This document shows positions 9,572 through 19,783 of a DNA stretch of 64,000 nucleotides, piece by piece. Every line of letters starts with the position of its first letter. Position 1 is the first letter of the stretch. The stretch is from Paeniglutamicibacter sulfureus. GTDB lineage: Bacteria > Actinomycetota > Actinomycetes > Actinomycetales > Micrococcaceae. The translations under genes and the position numbers were made by a program. Under the pieces are notes generated by a model, which was given only the letters and a program-made list of their open reading frames with translations, searched no databases and was not told the origin of the DNA. The stretch lies in NCBI RefSeq assembly GCF_030512175.1, contig NZ_JAULBL010000002.1, positions 2,664,149-2,728,148 of the forward strand, written 5' to 3'.

Positions 9572-9761
9572 GTCCACCAGTTTCCGCCTTCCGGCCCGCG
9601 CCTGCCCCGGGATCGTCCCGGTTGTGCGGGGAAGTGGGGCGGTGTCCCTGCGTCGCCCGAATGTGCCCGGGCCCGGGCAAAACGGTAGGCTCGCTACGTT
9701 CGGCGGCACTTGCGCGGCGAAAGTGCGCCGGGGCGATGGACAACGATGAGAAGGCGGATGA

Positions 9762-10202
9762 ATGAAGGCTGTGTTGCAGGTGGTTTCCCGGGCCTCGGTC
9801 GAGGTTGGGGGTTTGGTGGTCGGGAAGATCGACGGACCCGGACTGGTGGTGTTGCTGGGCGTGACCCACGGCGACACCCCGGCCTTGGCGGCCAAGCTCG
9901 CGGCCAAGGTGTGGCGTCTGCGCATGCTGGAGAACGAGAAATCGTGCGAGGACCTGGGGGCGCCGTTGCTGGTCATCAGCCAGTTCACGCTGTATGGGGA
10001 CGTGCGCAAAGGGCGGCGTCCCGGCTGGACCGCTGCGGCTCCCGGCGCGGTGAGCGAGCCATTGTACGAGGAGTTCATGGATCAGCTCCGCAAGCTCGGG
10101 GCGCACGTAGAGTCCGGCGTTTTCGGCGCGATGATGGAGGTGTCGCTGGTGAATTCAGGACCGTACACCCTCATCGTCGACACCGACGACCTGCCCGGCT
10201 GA
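9762..10202 (+). CDS. dtd: D-aminoacyl-tRNA deacylase
   Basis: 146 aa, standard length. The enzyme hydrolyses D-aminoacyl-tRNAs (and Gly-tRNA-Ala) to keep translation homochiral. Characteristic motifs are SQFTLYGD at 73-80 and a Gly-Pro dipeptide within NSGPYT at 131-136. The N-terminus [15 protein letters not shown] is typical. It is a single gene, divergent from the DUF222-HNH gene upstream and convergent with padR downstream. Confidence 0.96.
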   Translation: MKAVLQVVSRASVEVGGLVVGKIDGPGLVVLLGVTHGDTPALAAKLAAKVWRLRMLENEKSCEDLGAPLLVISQFTLYGDVRKGRRPGWTAAAPGAVSEPLYEEFMDQLRKLGAHVESGVFGAMMEVSLVNSGPYTLIVDTDDLPG

Positions 10203-10331
10203 GCCGGTCACACCCCACCCGGCACCCTGGTCAATCCTGCTGAAGTACAAGGGGATCCCGGGCATCGGCAACGCGGAGGGCCGGCCGGGCTCGCCGGCAC
10301 AACTGATGGACATCGACATTGGGGCACGTGA

Positions 10332-10658
10332 TCATTCCCGCAGCACCGCGTCCTGGAAGAAGGCCCATAGTTCGCGTTGGGCGGCCAGGTGGCCACGGCC
10401 GGTGCCGGTGAGCGTGTAGACCTTGCGGCCCGGTGCCCCGTCGCCGTCTTCCCAGATGCTGTCCATGAGTCCCGCAGCCTCCAGCTTGACCAGGGCAGGG
10501 TACAGCGTCGACCCCTTGATGGGAGAAAACCCGCGCGCTTCGAGCATCCGCTCCAGTGCATAGCCGTGGTTGGGTCCTGCCTCCAGCGCATCGAGCAGGC
10601 TCAAGGGCAGCAGCGCCCGTTGCCACGCACCGGGAAACGCCTTGTCGTTGCTCAGCAT
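10332..10658 (-). CDS. PadR family transcriptional regulator
   Basis: 108 aa winged-helix protein. The PadR signature is clear: LLPLSLLDALEAGPNHGYALERMLEARGFSPIKGSTLYPALVKLEAAGLM, then the wing GAPGRKVYTLTGTGRGHLA. PadR proteins repress an adjacent operon or themselves and respond to small ligands. No ABC transporter or other usual partner gene is adjacent, so this looks like an orphan or autoregulated copy. ATG 10658 overlaps the stop of a 29-codon upstream ORF (ATGCTGA). Confidence 0.92.
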   Translation of the reverse strand: MLSNDKAFPGAWQRALLPLSLLDALEAGPNHGYALERMLEARGFSPIKGSTLYPALVKLEAAGLMDSIWEDGDGAPGRKVYTLTGTGRGHLAAQRELWAFFQDAVLRE

Positions 10659-10741
10659 GACCGCTCCCCCGCCCTGCGGCGTTGTTCGGCACCATGATTC
10701 GGGGCGAAACGGCGTGAGGACGCCGGGATCAAGGGGTTCAT
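10652..10741 (-). CDS. Possible 29-aa leader ORF coupled to padR
   Basis: ATG 10741 follows GAAAGG at a 7-nt spacing and encodes MNPLIPASSRRFAPNHG plus 12 more residues, ending at a TGA that overlaps the padR ATG (ATGCTGA). The peptide is Arg-rich and not recognised. The good ribosome site and stop-start overlap suggest translational coupling. The alternative is a chance ORF in the padR leader. Confidence 0.35.
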   Translation of the reverse strand: MNPLIPASSRRFAPNHGAEQRRRAGERSC

Positions 10742-10812
10742 GTCGTGGCCTTTCTGTGGAGGCGAGGTACCGCCATGACGCACGCCGCCAAAGGACGGAC
10801 TAAGTCAAAAAT

Positions 10813-10843
10813 TTATCTAGATAATTAATCTTACTAAGGTTGT
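10813..10843 (-). promoter_or_regulatory. Putative padR promoter and operator
   Basis: A perfect 12-bp palindrome TTATCTAGATAA (10813-10824) sits in a locally AT-rich stretch. On the minus strand TGGACA and TATCTA are spaced by 17 nt, so the palindrome overlaps the -10 element, the arrangement expected for autorepression by PadR. From 10825 to 11055 I see no gene. Confidence 0.45.
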
Positions 10844-11054
10844 CCACTTTTCGCACCTGTTTTCCACGCCTTCCTTCACATGTCGTCAGCGCACGGCAAG
10901 GATGCGACAGCACAGCAAGCGCCGGGCACAACAAATCGGTCGCCGACAAGGCGACGTTTCCATTCCCAAGACCCCCGCCACGCCCGCCGGATTTGCCCTG
11001 GCCTGCCGCTTGACACCCTGCCGCTCCCCCGCGCAAAACCCCGCTGGCAAGCAA

Positions 11055-11085
11055 GAGGGCGCCCACCGTGATGGTGGACGCCCTC
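11055..11085 (-). terminator. Terminator hairpin after aspS
   Basis: GAGGGCGCCCACC / GGTGGACGCCCTC inverted repeat with a 5-nt loop and one internal mismatch, 28 nt after the aspS stop. On the minus strand it is followed by TTGCTT, a weak U-rich tail. Confidence 0.75.
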
Positions 11086-11112
11086 CCGGCAACCGCTTAA
11101 GAGCGGTGCGGA

Positions 11113-12915
11113 CTACTTGGCTTCGGCCGAGACAGGCTCGTTGGAGTCGGCCTTCTTGGCCTCCGGCTTCGAGTCGACGCCGGCCTCCTTGCGCTGCTGG
11201 GCCGTGATCGGAGCCGGAGCGGACGTGAGCGGATCAAATCCACCACCGGTCTTCGGGAAGGCGATGACGTCGCGGATCGAGTCCGAGCCGGTGAGCAGCT
11301 GCAGCACGCGGTCCCAGCCGAAGGCGATTCCTCCGTGCGGCGGGGCGCCGTACTTGAAGCCTTCGAGCAGGAACCCGAACTTCGTCTGTGCCGCTTCCTG
11401 GTCAAGGCCCATCATCTTGAACACGCGCTCCTGCAGGTCGCGCTGGTGGATACGGATCGAGCCGCCACCGATTTCGTTGCCGTTGCAGACAATGTCGTAG
11501 GCGTAGGAGAGTGCGTTCTCCGGGTCGGTGTCGAAGGTGTCCATGAATTCTGGCTTCGGGGAGGTGAAGGCGTGGTGAACGGCGGTCCAGGCGCCGGACC
11601 CGACGGCCACGTCGCCCGAGGCGACAGCTGCAGCGGCAGGCTCGAACATCGGTGCGTCGACGACCCAGACGAATGCCCAGTCGCCTTCCTTGATCAAACC
11701 GGTGCGGTGGCCGATTTCCACGCGGGCGGCGCCGAGCAATGCGCGTGCCTCGTTCTTGGAACCGGCGGCGAAGAAGATGCAGTCGCCGGGCTTGGCTCCG
11801 GTGGCCTCGGCCAGGCCGGCGCGCTCAACGTCGGTCAGGTTCTTGGCAACGGGGCCGGCAAGTTCGCCGTCCTCCTTGTAGAGCACGTAGGCAAGGCCCT
11901 TGGCGCCGCGCTGCTTGGCGAATTCCTGCCAGCCGTCCAGGGTGCGGCGGGGCTGGGAGGCGCCGCCGGGCATGACCACGGCACCGACGTGCGGGGCCTT
12001 GAAGACGCCGAACTCGGTGTCCTTGAAGAACTCCGTCATGTCGGTCAGCTCGAGGCCGAAGCGCAGGTCCGGCTTGTCCGAACCGTACTTGGCCATGGCC
12101 TCGTGGTAGGTGATGCGGGCGATCGGCGTCGGGATCTCGACGTCGATCAGCTTCCACAGTTCCTTCACCAGGGCCTCGCCCACGGCGATGATGTCGTCCT
12201 GCTCGACGAAGGAGGCCTCGATGTCCAGCTGGGTGAACTCCGGCTGGCGGTCCGCGCGGAAGTCCTCGTCGCGGTAGCAGCGGGCGATCTGGTAGTACTT
12301 CTCAAAGCCACCGACCTGCAAAAGCTGCTTGAACAGCTGCGGGGACTGCGGCAGGGCGTACCAGGATCCGGGGGCCAGGCGGGCCGGGACCAGGAAGTCG
12401 CGGGCGCCCTCGGGGGTGGAACGGGTCAGCGTCGGGGTCTCGATTTCCACGAAGCCGTCGTCATGCAGCAGGTTGCGGGCAATCCGGTTGGCCTCGGAGC
12501 GCAGGCGGATGTTGCGGTTCGGGGTGGGACGGCGCAGATCCAGGTAGCGGTGGCGCAGGCGCGCCTCCTCGCCGACCTCGACGTGCTCGTCGATCTGGAA
12601 CGGCAGCGGCGCGGCGGTGTTCAGCACGACGACGGATTCGGCGATGACTTCGATCTCGCCGGTGGCCAGCGCCGGGTTCTCGTTGCCCTCGGGGCGGCGC
12701 TCGACCTTGCCGGTGATCTGCAGGACGAATTCGTTGCGCAGCGGGTGGAAAACCTCTTCCTCGCGCACCACGACCTGGGCGAAGCCCGAGGCGTCGCGCA
12801 GGTCAAGGAAGGCGACCCCGCCGTGGTCGCGGCGGCGGGCCACCCAACCGGTGAGGGTGACGGTTTCTCCGATGTGCTCGGCGGTCAAGGTGCCGAGCTG
12901 ATGAGTGCGTAGCAC
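11113..12915 (-). CDS. aspS: Aspartyl-tRNA synthetase (Asp or Asp/Asn type)
   Basis: 600 aa class II synthetase of bacterial type. The N-terminal OB fold ([23 protein letters not shown]) is followed by the catalytic core with [15 protein letters not shown] and [11 protein letters not shown], the bacterial GAD insertion, and motif 3 ([14 protein letters not shown]). The last 40 residues are a charged Lys/Glu/Ala tail. Whether it is discriminating or also charges tRNA-Asn cannot be decided here. It is separated from upstream hisS by a strong hairpin, so it has its own promoter in 12916-13080. Confidence 0.98.
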   Translation of the reverse strand: MLRTHQLGTLTAEHIGETVTLTGWVARRRDHGGVAFLDLRDASGFAQVVVREEEVFHPLRNEFVLQITGKVERRPEGNENPALATGEIEVIAESVVVLNTAAPLPFQIDEHVEVGEEARLRHRYLDLRRPTPNRNIRLRSEANRIARNLLHDDGFVEIETPTLTRSTPEGARDFLVPARLAPGSWYALPQSPQLFKQLLQVGGFEKYYQIARCYRDEDFRADRQPEFTQLDIEASFVEQDDIIAVGEALVKELWKLIDVEIPTPIARITYHEAMAKYGSDKPDLRFGLELTDMTEFFKDTEFGVFKAPHVGAVVMPGGASQPRRTLDGWQEFAKQRGAKGLAYVLYKEDGELAGPVAKNLTDVERAGLAEATGAKPGDCIFFAAGSKNEARALLGAARVEIGHRTGLIKEGDWAFVWVVDAPMFEPAAAAVASGDVAVGSGAWTAVHHAFTSPKPEFMDTFDTDPENALSYAYDIVCNGNEIGGGSIRIHQRDLQERVFKMMGLDQEAAQTKFGFLLEGFKYGAPPHGGIAFGWDRVLQLLTGSDSIRDVIAFPKTGGGFDPLTSAPAPITAQQRKEAGVDSKPEAKKADSNEPVSAEAK

Positions 12916-13080
12916 TGCATTCCTTTCTACAAAGGTGCAAATTTCCGCGTGGGTCTCCGGTCACGGGCGGGCGCCCGCGGCACGGGCGCACCCCCCATGG
13001 GGAGCGCGGAATTGGGAAGAATCTATGTGCGAGTTTACCGGCATGCGGTCGGTGGCAACCACGGAACCGGGAAAGGTGTG

Positions 13081-13131
13081 TGCCGAGTCACGAAAGCGGT
13101 GGCAGGCGGCACCCGCTTTCGTGACTCGGCA
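13081..13131 (-). terminator. Strong hairpin after hisS
   Basis: Perfect 19-bp stem (TGCCGAGTCACGAAAGCGG and its complement) with a 13-nt loop, 11 nt after the hisS stop. No U tract. It is one of the longest perfect stems in the window. Confidence 0.85.
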
Positions 13132-13141
13132 GAGGGGTTTG

Positions 13142-14488
13142 CTAGGCCACGGCCGGGGCCGGCGCGCCAACCAGGTTGTTGAGGTCCTCGGCCGCAGGGG
13201 TCCACAGGGCCGGGTCCGCCGTTTCCTGGGCACCGGTGCGGATGTCCTTGACCTCGTGGGTGCCCTCGGCGGTGGTGAACCAGACGAAGGGGATGCCGCG
13301 CTTGTCCGCGTACTTGATCTGCTTGCCGAACTTCTCCGCCTTGGCGGCAACTTCGCAGGCAATGCCGCGGGAGCGCAGCTCGGCGGCCACGTCCTGGGCA
13401 TCGTTCCAGGAATCGTCGTTGGCCAGGGTGACATACACGGCGCTGGGCACCGAACGTGCAGCTACGGCGGTGTTCTCGGCGAGCATGCGCGAGACCAGGC
13501 GGGTCACGCCGATGGACAGCCCGACGCCCGGGTAGTTCTTCTTGCCGGTGGAGGCCAGGGATTCGTAGCGCCCGCCGGAGCAGATCGAGCCGAGCGATTC
13601 GTGGCCGACCAGGACCGTCTCGTAGACGGTGCCGGTGTAGTAGTCCAGGCCGCGGGCGATGGACAGGTCGGCGACGACCTTGCCCGGGGCGCGCAACACG
13701 GCTGCCTCGATCACCTGGGTGAGCTCGTCAAGGCCCTCTTCCATCAGCGGGTGGGTGACACCCAGTGCGCGGACCTGCCTGACGAAGGAGACATCTGCGG
13801 TGCAGATCTGCGCCAGTGCCAGGGCAGCGGCAGCCTGCTCGTCGTTGGCGCCGAGCTCGGTCTTGAGCAGCTCGGCCACCTTCTCGGCACCGATCTTCTC
13901 CAGCTTGTCGATGGAGCGCAACACGCCGGCGGTGTCCTCGAGCCCCAGGCCAAGGTAGAACCCCTCGGCGAGCTTGCGGTTGTTCACGCGCAGGCGGAAG
14001 TCCCCGATGGGCAGGGCGGAAAGTGCCTCGGCGATGACCAGGGCCAGTTCCACGTCGTAGCGGAAGGGCAGTTCTCCGTCGCCCACCACGTCGATGTCGG
14101 CCTGGGTGAATTCGCGGAATCGGCCGTCCTGCGGGCGTTCGCCGCGCCAGACCTTCTGCATCTGGTAGCGGCGGAACGGGAAGGCCAGGTGTCCGGCGTT
14201 TTCCACCACGTAGCGGGCGAAAGGGACGGTCAGGTCGAAGTGCAGGGCCAGCGCGTTGGGGTCGTGCTTGGCGGATTCCTCGGCGGCCAGGCGGGAGAGT
14301 CCGTAGACTTCCTTGTCGATCTCGCCCTTGCGCAGCAGTTGTCCGACGGTTTCCACGGCGCGGGTCTCGATGTTGCCGAACCCATGCAGCTCGAAGATCC
14401 GACGCAGCGTGTCCAATACATGCTGCTCCACCGCACGCTCCTGCGGGAGCCATTCGGGGAAGCCGGATAGTGAGGCCTTGCGTGCCAT
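13142..14488 (-). CDS. hisS: Histidyl-tRNA synthetase
   Basis: 448 aa. Class II motifs are present: motif 2 FRRYQMQKVWRGERPQDGRFREFTQAD, the His-specific ARGLDYYTGTVYE, and SICSGGRYESL. A C-terminal anticodon-binding domain follows (SAVYVTLANDDSWNDAQDVAAELRSRG...). ATG 14488 has TAGGAG ten nt upstream. The gene is divergent from the DUF349 gene across a 264-bp region (14489-14752) that must hold both promoters. Confidence 0.98.
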   Translation of the reverse strand: MARKASLSGFPEWLPQERAVEQHVLDTLRRIFELHGFGNIETRAVETVGQLLRKGEIDKEVYGLSRLAAEESAKHDPNALALHFDLTVPFARYVVENAGHLAFPFRRYQMQKVWRGERPQDGRFREFTQADIDVVGDGELPFRYDVELALVIAEALSALPIGDFRLRVNNRKLAEGFYLGLGLEDTAGVLRSIDKLEKIGAEKVAELLKTELGANDEQAAAALALAQICTADVSFVRQVRALGVTHPLMEEGLDELTQVIEAAVLRAPGKVVADLSIARGLDYYTGTVYETVLVGHESLGSICSGGRYESLASTGKKNYPGVGLSIGVTRLVSRMLAENTAVAARSVPSAVYVTLANDDSWNDAQDVAAELRSRGIACEVAAKAEKFGKQIKYADKRGIPFVWFTTAEGTHEVKDIRTGAQETADPALWTPAAEDLNNLVGAPAPAVA

Positions 14489-14752
14489 GAAGTCTGTACT
14501 CCTAGTAAGGGGGAAAACTGGTTGGTTGCCACGGACCGCGGGCCGTCGGTCCGAGGGATTCGGCCATTGGCGGCAGGCACGTAGGGAACCAAGTCTAATG
14601 GCGCGCCACTGCGCCGATGGCGAAACGACGCGAATGCGTCAGGGTTTTGCGGCGCAGGAGTACCGGCGGTTGGGACATGGCGGGTAAAGTGGCGGAGACA
14701 GTTGTGTCCCGGCGCATAACCGGGGCCGAACCTTAGCGAAAGAGTTTCAGCG

Positions 14753-16405
14753 GTGACCACCAGTCAGCAATCCGACGACAATCTCCAGCCAGCAGCAGCG
14801 GCCGAGGAGCAGCAAACCGAAAGCACGGTAGAGGCAACCCCGGTTGCCGAGCCCGAAGCTGCAGTGGAGGCACCGGAAACGGAAGCCCCGGCAGCGCAGG
14901 AAGCACCCGTTGCCGCGGCAACCCCGGTTGCAGAACCCGAAGCGGCAGCGGAGGCACCCGAAACGGAAACCCCGGCAGTTGAGGAAGAAGCGGCCCAGGA
15001 AGCACCCGCCGCCGAGGCAACCCCGGCAGCAGCCAAGCCCGCTGCACATGCCGTGCCGACTCCGGCGGCCATGGCCCCGTCCGCGCGCCCATCGGGCAAG
15101 CACGCCGCGAAGGTCGCCACCCCCGTGGCCGCTCCCCCGACGTTTACCACCCCGCCGGAGGAAGCCGCCAAGTTCGGCCGTGTTTCCGAGGACGGCCATG
15201 TCTTCCTTCTCGTCGATGGCGCCGAGCACCCGGTCGGCCAGTACCCGGATGCCACCGCCGAAGAGGCCCTGGCCTACTTCGTGCGCAAGCACGACGAGGT
15301 CGTCTCCTCGCTCATGCTCCTGGAGCAGCGCGTCGCCGCCAAGGCCCCGAGCTCTGACATGAACAAGACCTTGGACCACCTCGCCGCCACGGTGGCCGAG
15401 CGTGCCATGGTCGGGGATATCCCGGCACTGGAAGCGCGCATCGAGACCGCCCGCGCCGCCGTCGCCGAACTGGTTGCCACCGAGCGCAAGGCCAATGAGG
15501 AGTTGCGCGCCACCGAGCTCGCCGCCCGCGAGGCCATCGTCGCCGAGGCCGAGGCGCTGGCCGCCACGGATCCGACGACCGTGCAGTGGAAGCAAGGCTC
15601 CAACCGCATGAACGACCTCTTCGACGCCTGGAAGACCGCCCAGAAGTCAGGCGTTCGCTTGGGACGATCCACCGAGGATTCCTTGTGGAAGCGCTTCCGC
15701 GGCGCCCGCACCACCTTCGACCGCCACCGCCGGGCCTACTTCTCGCAGCTCGATGCGACCAACTCCGAGGCCAAGGCCGCCAAGGAAGCATTGATCGCAC
15801 GCGCCGAGGAACTCTCGCGTTCGACCGACTGGGGACCGACCGCCGGCGAATACCGTCGCCTGATGGACGAGTGGAAGGCCTCCAAGCGCGCTTCGCGCAA
15901 GGACGACGACGCCCTGTGGGCACGTTTCCGCGCCGCGCAGGACGTGTTCTTCGAGGCCCGCCAGTCCGCGAACGCCGCCATCGACGAGGAGTTCGGCGCG
16001 AACCTCATCGTCAAGGAGGCCCTGCTGGTCGAGGCCAAGGCCCTGTTGCCGATCAAGGACCTGGCCGCGACCAAGAAGTCGCTGGATTCGATCCGTGACC
16101 GCTGGGAGGCGGCGGGAAAGGTTCCGCGTGCCGACATGCAGCGCGTGGAGTCCTCGCTGCGTCAAGTCGAAGAGGCCGTTCGCTCGGCCGAGGACGAGCA
16201 GTGGCGCCGGTCCAACCCGGAGACCAAGGCACGCTCGAACTCCATGCTGACCCAGCTCGAGGAGGCCATCGCCGGCCTCGAGGAGGACCTGGCCAAGGCA
16301 AAGGCCAAGGGCGTCGAGTCCAAGGTCAAGGCCGCCCAGGAAGCCCTGGATGCGCGTCGCCTGTGGCTCGAGACCCTGCAGAAGTCCTCCGCGGACTTCC
16401 AGTAA
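14753..16405 (+). CDS. DUF349 domain protein with low-complexity N-terminus
   Basis: 550 aa, starting at GTG 14753. Residues 1 to about 130 are Ala/Glu/Pro-rich with two imperfect copies of a unit like TPVAEPEAAVEAPETE. The remainder carries three or more DUF349 helical repeats (WKQGSNRMNDLFDAWKTAQKSG..., DDDALWARFRAAQDVFFEARQ) with the recurring W..F..A..FF/YF pattern and a coiled-coil C-terminus. DUF349 proteins are predicted RNA/ribosome-associated helical proteins; the molecular role is not established. It is monocistronic, closed by a long hairpin. Confidence 0.92.
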   Translation: MTTSQQSDDNLQPAAAAEEQQTESTVEATPVAEPEAAVEAPETEAPAAQEAPVAAATPVAEPEAAAEAPETETPAVEEEAAQEAPAAEATPAAAKPAAHAVPTPAAMAPSARPSGKHAAKVATPVAAPPTFTTPPEEAAKFGRVSEDGHVFLLVDGAEHPVGQYPDATAEEALAYFVRKHDEVVSSLMLLEQRVAAKAPSSDMNKTLDHLAATVAERAMVGDIPALEARIETARAAVAELVATERKANEELRATELAAREAIVAEAEALAATDPTTVQWKQGSNRMNDLFDAWKTAQKSGVRLGRSTEDSLWKRFRGARTTFDRHRRAYFSQLDATNSEAKAAKEALIARAEELSRSTDWGPTAGEYRRLMDEWKASKRASRKDDDALWARFRAAQDVFFEARQSANAAIDEEFGANLIVKEALLVEAKALLPIKDLAATKKSLDSIRDRWEAAGKVPRADMQRVESSLRQVEEAVRSAEDEQWRRSNPETKARSNSMLTQLEEAIAGLEEDLAKAKAKGVESKVKAAQEALDARRLWLETLQKSSADFQ

Positions 16406-16423
16406 CGGCACACACGCACTGCT

Positions 16424-16467
16424 CCGCCGGGCGGGTACGGTTCCTTCGAACCGCACCCGCCCGGCGG
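16424..16467 (+). terminator. Terminator after the DUF349 gene
   Basis: CCGCCGGGCGGGT / ACCCGCCCGGCGG arms with an inner CGGTT / AACCG stem, 18 nt after the stop, followed by CGTTTAA. Confidence 0.85.
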
Positions 16468-16579
16468 CGTTTAAGCCCCCCCGGAAGCGGATGCCCGCGG
16501 CATCGGGGGTGCTCGAAGGTTATCCACAGTTTCCGCCACTCCCCTGCCACCTGGCACCCTCGCCTGTGAGAGTGGGGGA

Positions 16580-17224
16580 ATGGAACGTACAATCCCCCGG
16601 AGCGAACCGGCCGAACCACAACTCCTGCAACCGGCCCCGGTCCTCGGCGCCCTGCAAGTCATCCTCGTCGATGCGCCGTTCACCCTCAACGAGCTGCAGG
16701 CGCTGAGGCTGCGCGGTTCCCTGCGCGAGATGCTTCCCGGAGCCTACGTCTCCGCCGCCCACCCGGACAATTCAGTGACCCGCGCGCGGGTGGCCGCCGC
16801 GGTGGCCGGGGAGCAACTGGTGCCCGGCCGTGCCCTGTGCAAGTGCACGGCGGCATGGGTCTATGGCTGCGCGCCGATGCCGCGCGAACTGGACATCGTG
16901 GTGCCGCGCTACCACCGGCCCTGCGCGCCAACGCCGCGGATGGTGCTGCGCCTGAGCGAAGGGGCCATGGACGAAGACCAGATCTGCACGGTGGGAGGCA
17001 TCGCCGTCACCTCGCCCTTGCGCACGGCGATGGACATTGCCTTCAATTCCGAGCTGCGCGAATCGTTGCCGGTGCTGGCCGCCATCAACGACTCGGCCCG
17101 CCTGCGCTGCGGGTACCGGGAGATGTTCGAGCAGATCAACGCGCAGGTGCGCCGGCCGGGTCGGCGCCGCGCGCTGATGGCCATCACCCGCCTGATGGAC
17201 ACGGAGCTGCCCGCGGCGGGCTGA
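16580..17224 (+). CDS. AbiEi-antitoxin-like hypothetical protein
   Basis: 214 aa. The N-terminal part looks like a winged-helix with RGSLREMLPGAYVSA. The middle has AWVYGCAPMPRELDIVVPRYHRP and VGGIAVTSPLRTAMDIAF, a pattern shared by proteins annotated as AbiEi-family antitoxins or DUF559-associated proteins in actinobacteria. No AbiEii-type nucleotidyltransferase toxin is adjacent and no C-terminal nuclease motif is visible. It lies convergent with rel. Function is not assigned. The family link is from memory and only moderately sure. Confidence 0.7.
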   Translation: MERTIPRSEPAEPQLLQPAPVLGALQVILVDAPFTLNELQALRLRGSLREMLPGAYVSAAHPDNSVTRARVAAAVAGEQLVPGRALCKCTAAWVYGCAPMPRELDIVVPRYHRPCAPTPRMVLRLSEGAMDEDQICTVGGIAVTSPLRTAMDIAFNSELRESLPVLAAINDSARLRCGYREMFEQINAQVRRPGRRRALMAITRLMDTELPAAG

Positions 17225-17248
17225 AGCCGTTCGAGCCGGGACCGGCGG

Positions 17249-19540
17249 CTAGGAGCGGCGGGTCCCGCCAGAGGTGCGGTACACGTCGTACACACCGTCG
17301 ATCCGGCGCACGGCATTGAGCACGTGGCTGAGGTACTTCGGGTCACCCATCTCGAAGGCAAAGCGGGAGAACGCAACGCGGTCGCGCGAGGTGGAGACGC
17401 TGGCGGCCAGGATGTTCACGTGGTTCTCGGAGAGCACACGCGTCACATCGGAGAGCAGCGACTTGCGGTCCAGCGCCTCGACCAGGATCTCCACCAGGAA
17501 GACGCTGGACTTCGTCGGCGCCCACTGCACCTCTACCAGCCGGTCGGGCTGTTCCTCGAGCTGCTTGAGGTTCACGCAGTCGGTCCGGTGCACCGACACC
17601 CCGGAGCCTCGGGTGACGAACCCGCGGATCGGGTCCGGCGGCACGGGCGTGCAGCAACGTGCCAGCTTGGCCAGCACCTCTCCGGCGCCCGGGACGATGA
17701 CCCCGGCGTCGGAATCGACCGACCGTCCCGGCACCGCGTAGATGGGGGTTTCCTCCAGCACCTCCGCGACGCCGCCGTTTTCCCCGCCGACCAGTGCGGT
17801 GAGGTGCTCGATGACGTTCTGCGCGGAGGTGTGCCCGTCGCCGACTGCCGCATAGAGCGCGGAAATGTCGTGGTGGCGCAGCTCCTGGGCGACGGCGGAA
17901 AGCACGTCGTGGGTCATCAGCTTCTGCAGCGGAAGGTTGTTCTTCCGCAGCGCCTTCGTCAGCTGCTCCTTGCCCTTCTCAATGGCTTCCTCGCGGCGCT
18001 CCTTGGTGAACCACTGGCGGATCTTGTTTCGCGCGCGGGCGCTCTTGACGAAGCCCTGCCAGTCCTGGGACGGTCCGGCGTTTTCTGCCTTGGAGGTGAA
18101 GACCTCCACCATGTCACCGTGGTGGAGCTCGGAATTCAGCGGCACCAGCTTGCCGTTCACACGCGCGCCGATGGTGCGGTGGCCGACGTCGGTGTGCACC
18201 GAGTATGCGAAGTCCACCGGCGTGGATCCCACGGGAAGGGACATGATCTGTCCCTTTGGGGTGAAGACGAAGACCTCGGCGGTGTTGATCTCGTAGCGCA
18301 ACGAGTCCAGGAACTCGTTGGAGTCGGAAGTTTCCTTCTGCCAGTCCATGAGGCTGCGCAGCCAGTCCATGTCCTGTTCCTCGACCGAGCGGCCGTCGGA
18401 AGCGGCGCCGTGCTTGTACTTGAAGTGCGCCGCCACACCGTATTCGGCGCGCTGGTGCATGTCGTGGGTGCGGATCTGGATCTCCACCGGCTTGCCGTCG
18501 GGCCCGATCACGGTGGTGTGCAGCGACTGGTACAGGTTGAACTTGGGCAGTGCGATGTAGTCCTTGAACCGCCCCGGCAGCGGGGTCCAGCGCGCGTGCA
18601 TCAACCCCAGCACCGCGTAGCAGTCCTTGACAGTGTCAACGAGCACCCGCACGCCCATCAGGTCGTGGATGTCATCGAAGTCCTTGCCGCGCACGATCAT
18701 CTTCTGGTAGATCGAGTAGTAGTGCTTGGGCCGGCCGCTGATGGCGGCCTTGAGCCGGGCGGCGGCGATGTCCTCGGCGATGGCGCTGCGCACCGTGCCC
18801 AGGTACTTCTCGCGTTCGGGGGTCCGTTCCCCGACCATGCGCACGATCTCCTCGTACACCTTGGGGTGCAGGGCGGCGAAGGACAAGTCCTCAAGTTCCC
18901 ACTTGACGGTATTCATGCCCAGGCGGTGGGCCAGCGGTGCGAAGATCTCCAGGGTCTCGCGCGACTTCTTGGCGCTGGACTCCGGGGAGACGTAGCGCCA
19001 GGTGCGCGCGTTGTGCAGGCGGTCGGCCAGCTTGATCAGCAGCACGCGGATGTCCTTGGACATTGCGATGACCATCTTGCGCACGGTCTCCGCCTGCGCG
19101 GCCTCCCCGAACTGCACCTTGTCCAGCTTGGTGACCCCGTCCACCAGCTTGGCGATCTCCTCGCCGAACTCGCGGGTGAGGGTCTCCAGGGAGTAGTCGG
19201 TGTCCTCGACGGTGTCGTGCAGCAGGGCCGCGGCAAGGATCGCCCCGTTCATGCCCATTTCCGCCAGGATCGTGGCCACCGCCACGGGGTGGGTGATGTA
19301 CGGATCACCGCTCTTGCGCTTCTGGCCCTCGTGGCAGCGTTCGGCCACGGCGTAGGCGCGGGCCAGCAGGTCCAGGTCCGCCTTGGGGTTCTGGGCACGC
19401 ACAGTGCGCAGCAACGGCTCCAGGGTCGGGGGCTGGGCACTGGGCCCGCGTCCGGCCAGGCGGACCAGCCGGGAGATCGTCCCGCGCCTGGGTGCGGGAT
19501 TCGGGGCCCCTGGCATCATGACACCGTGGTTCTCGGCCAT
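17249..19540 (-). CDS. rel: Bifunctional (p)ppGpp synthetase/hydrolase Rel
   Basis: 763 aa long RSH enzyme. The HD hydrolase domain is intact (H..HP at 70-84, HD at 108-109 followed by TVEDTD). The synthetase domain has [19 protein letters not shown] and [23 protein letters not shown] ([29 protein letters not shown]), the zinc-finger/CC region ([17 protein letters not shown]) and a C-terminal ACT domain follow. Both catalytic motifs look functional. ATG 19540 has AGGAGG six nt upstream. It sets the stringent response. The gene sits downstream of secDF behind a terminator, so it probably has its own promoter in 19541-19700. Confidence 0.97.
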   Translation of the reverse strand: MAENHGVMMPGAPNPAPRRGTISRLVRLAGRGPSAQPPTLEPLLRTVRAQNPKADLDLLARAYAVAERCHEGQKRKSGDPYITHPVAVATILAEMGMNGAILAAALLHDTVEDTDYSLETLTREFGEEIAKLVDGVTKLDKVQFGEAAQAETVRKMVIAMSKDIRVLLIKLADRLHNARTWRYVSPESSAKKSRETLEIFAPLAHRLGMNTVKWELEDLSFAALHPKVYEEIVRMVGERTPEREKYLGTVRSAIAEDIAAARLKAAISGRPKHYYSIYQKMIVRGKDFDDIHDLMGVRVLVDTVKDCYAVLGLMHARWTPLPGRFKDYIALPKFNLYQSLHTTVIGPDGKPVEIQIRTHDMHQRAEYGVAAHFKYKHGAASDGRSVEEQDMDWLRSLMDWQKETSDSNEFLDSLRYEINTAEVFVFTPKGQIMSLPVGSTPVDFAYSVHTDVGHRTIGARVNGKLVPLNSELHHGDMVEVFTSKAENAGPSQDWQGFVKSARARNKIRQWFTKERREEAIEKGKEQLTKALRKNNLPLQKLMTHDVLSAVAQELRHHDISALYAAVGDGHTSAQNVIEHLTALVGGENGGVAEVLEETPIYAVPGRSVDSDAGVIVPGAGEVLAKLARCCTPVPPDPIRGFVTRGSGVSVHRTDCVNLKQLEEQPDRLVEVQWAPTKSSVFLVEILVEALDRKSLLSDVTRVLSENHVNILAASVSTSRDRVAFSRFAFEMGDPKYLSHVLNAVRRIDGVYDVYRTSGGTRRS

Positions 19541-19704
19541 CGGGTGCCTCCTTTTCGATCAGGGTCCGTCGCCGTGGCGCTGGCGCCGCAATAAGTTCAC
19601 GGGAAGTCGAAACAGGCCCTCGTTCCGGGTGCCGCTGCGGGCAGCGCCGGCGAAGGCCACTCCAACTTCCTCTTGCTAGGTTATAGCACTTCCGGGCCAA
19701 CGGC

Positions 19705-19749
19705 GGACGGCGGGGCCACCGGAGTCATCCTCCGGGGGCCCCGCCGTCC
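19705..19749 (-). terminator. Terminator after secF
   Basis: 13-bp perfect arms GGACGGCGGGGCC / GGCCCCGCCGTCC with an inner CCGGA / TCCGG stem, 35 nt after the secF stop. Confidence 0.85.
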
Positions 19750-19783
19750 AATGCACCGGTTCAACCCGGTGTGCAGGCAAAGA

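Noticed and set aside
9572-10078. N-terminal extension of the DUF222-HNH frame
   Set aside because: Overlaps dtd on the other strand and does not read like DUF222 sequence; the start at 9571 fits better.
10800-11066. 88-codon minus-strand ORF upstream of padR
   Set aside because: No ribosome site or motif, and it crosses the putative padR promoter.
17324-19594. 756-codon plus-strand ORF opposite rel
   Set aside because: Antisense shadow caused by high GC at third positions; rel has all its catalytic motifs on the minus strand.
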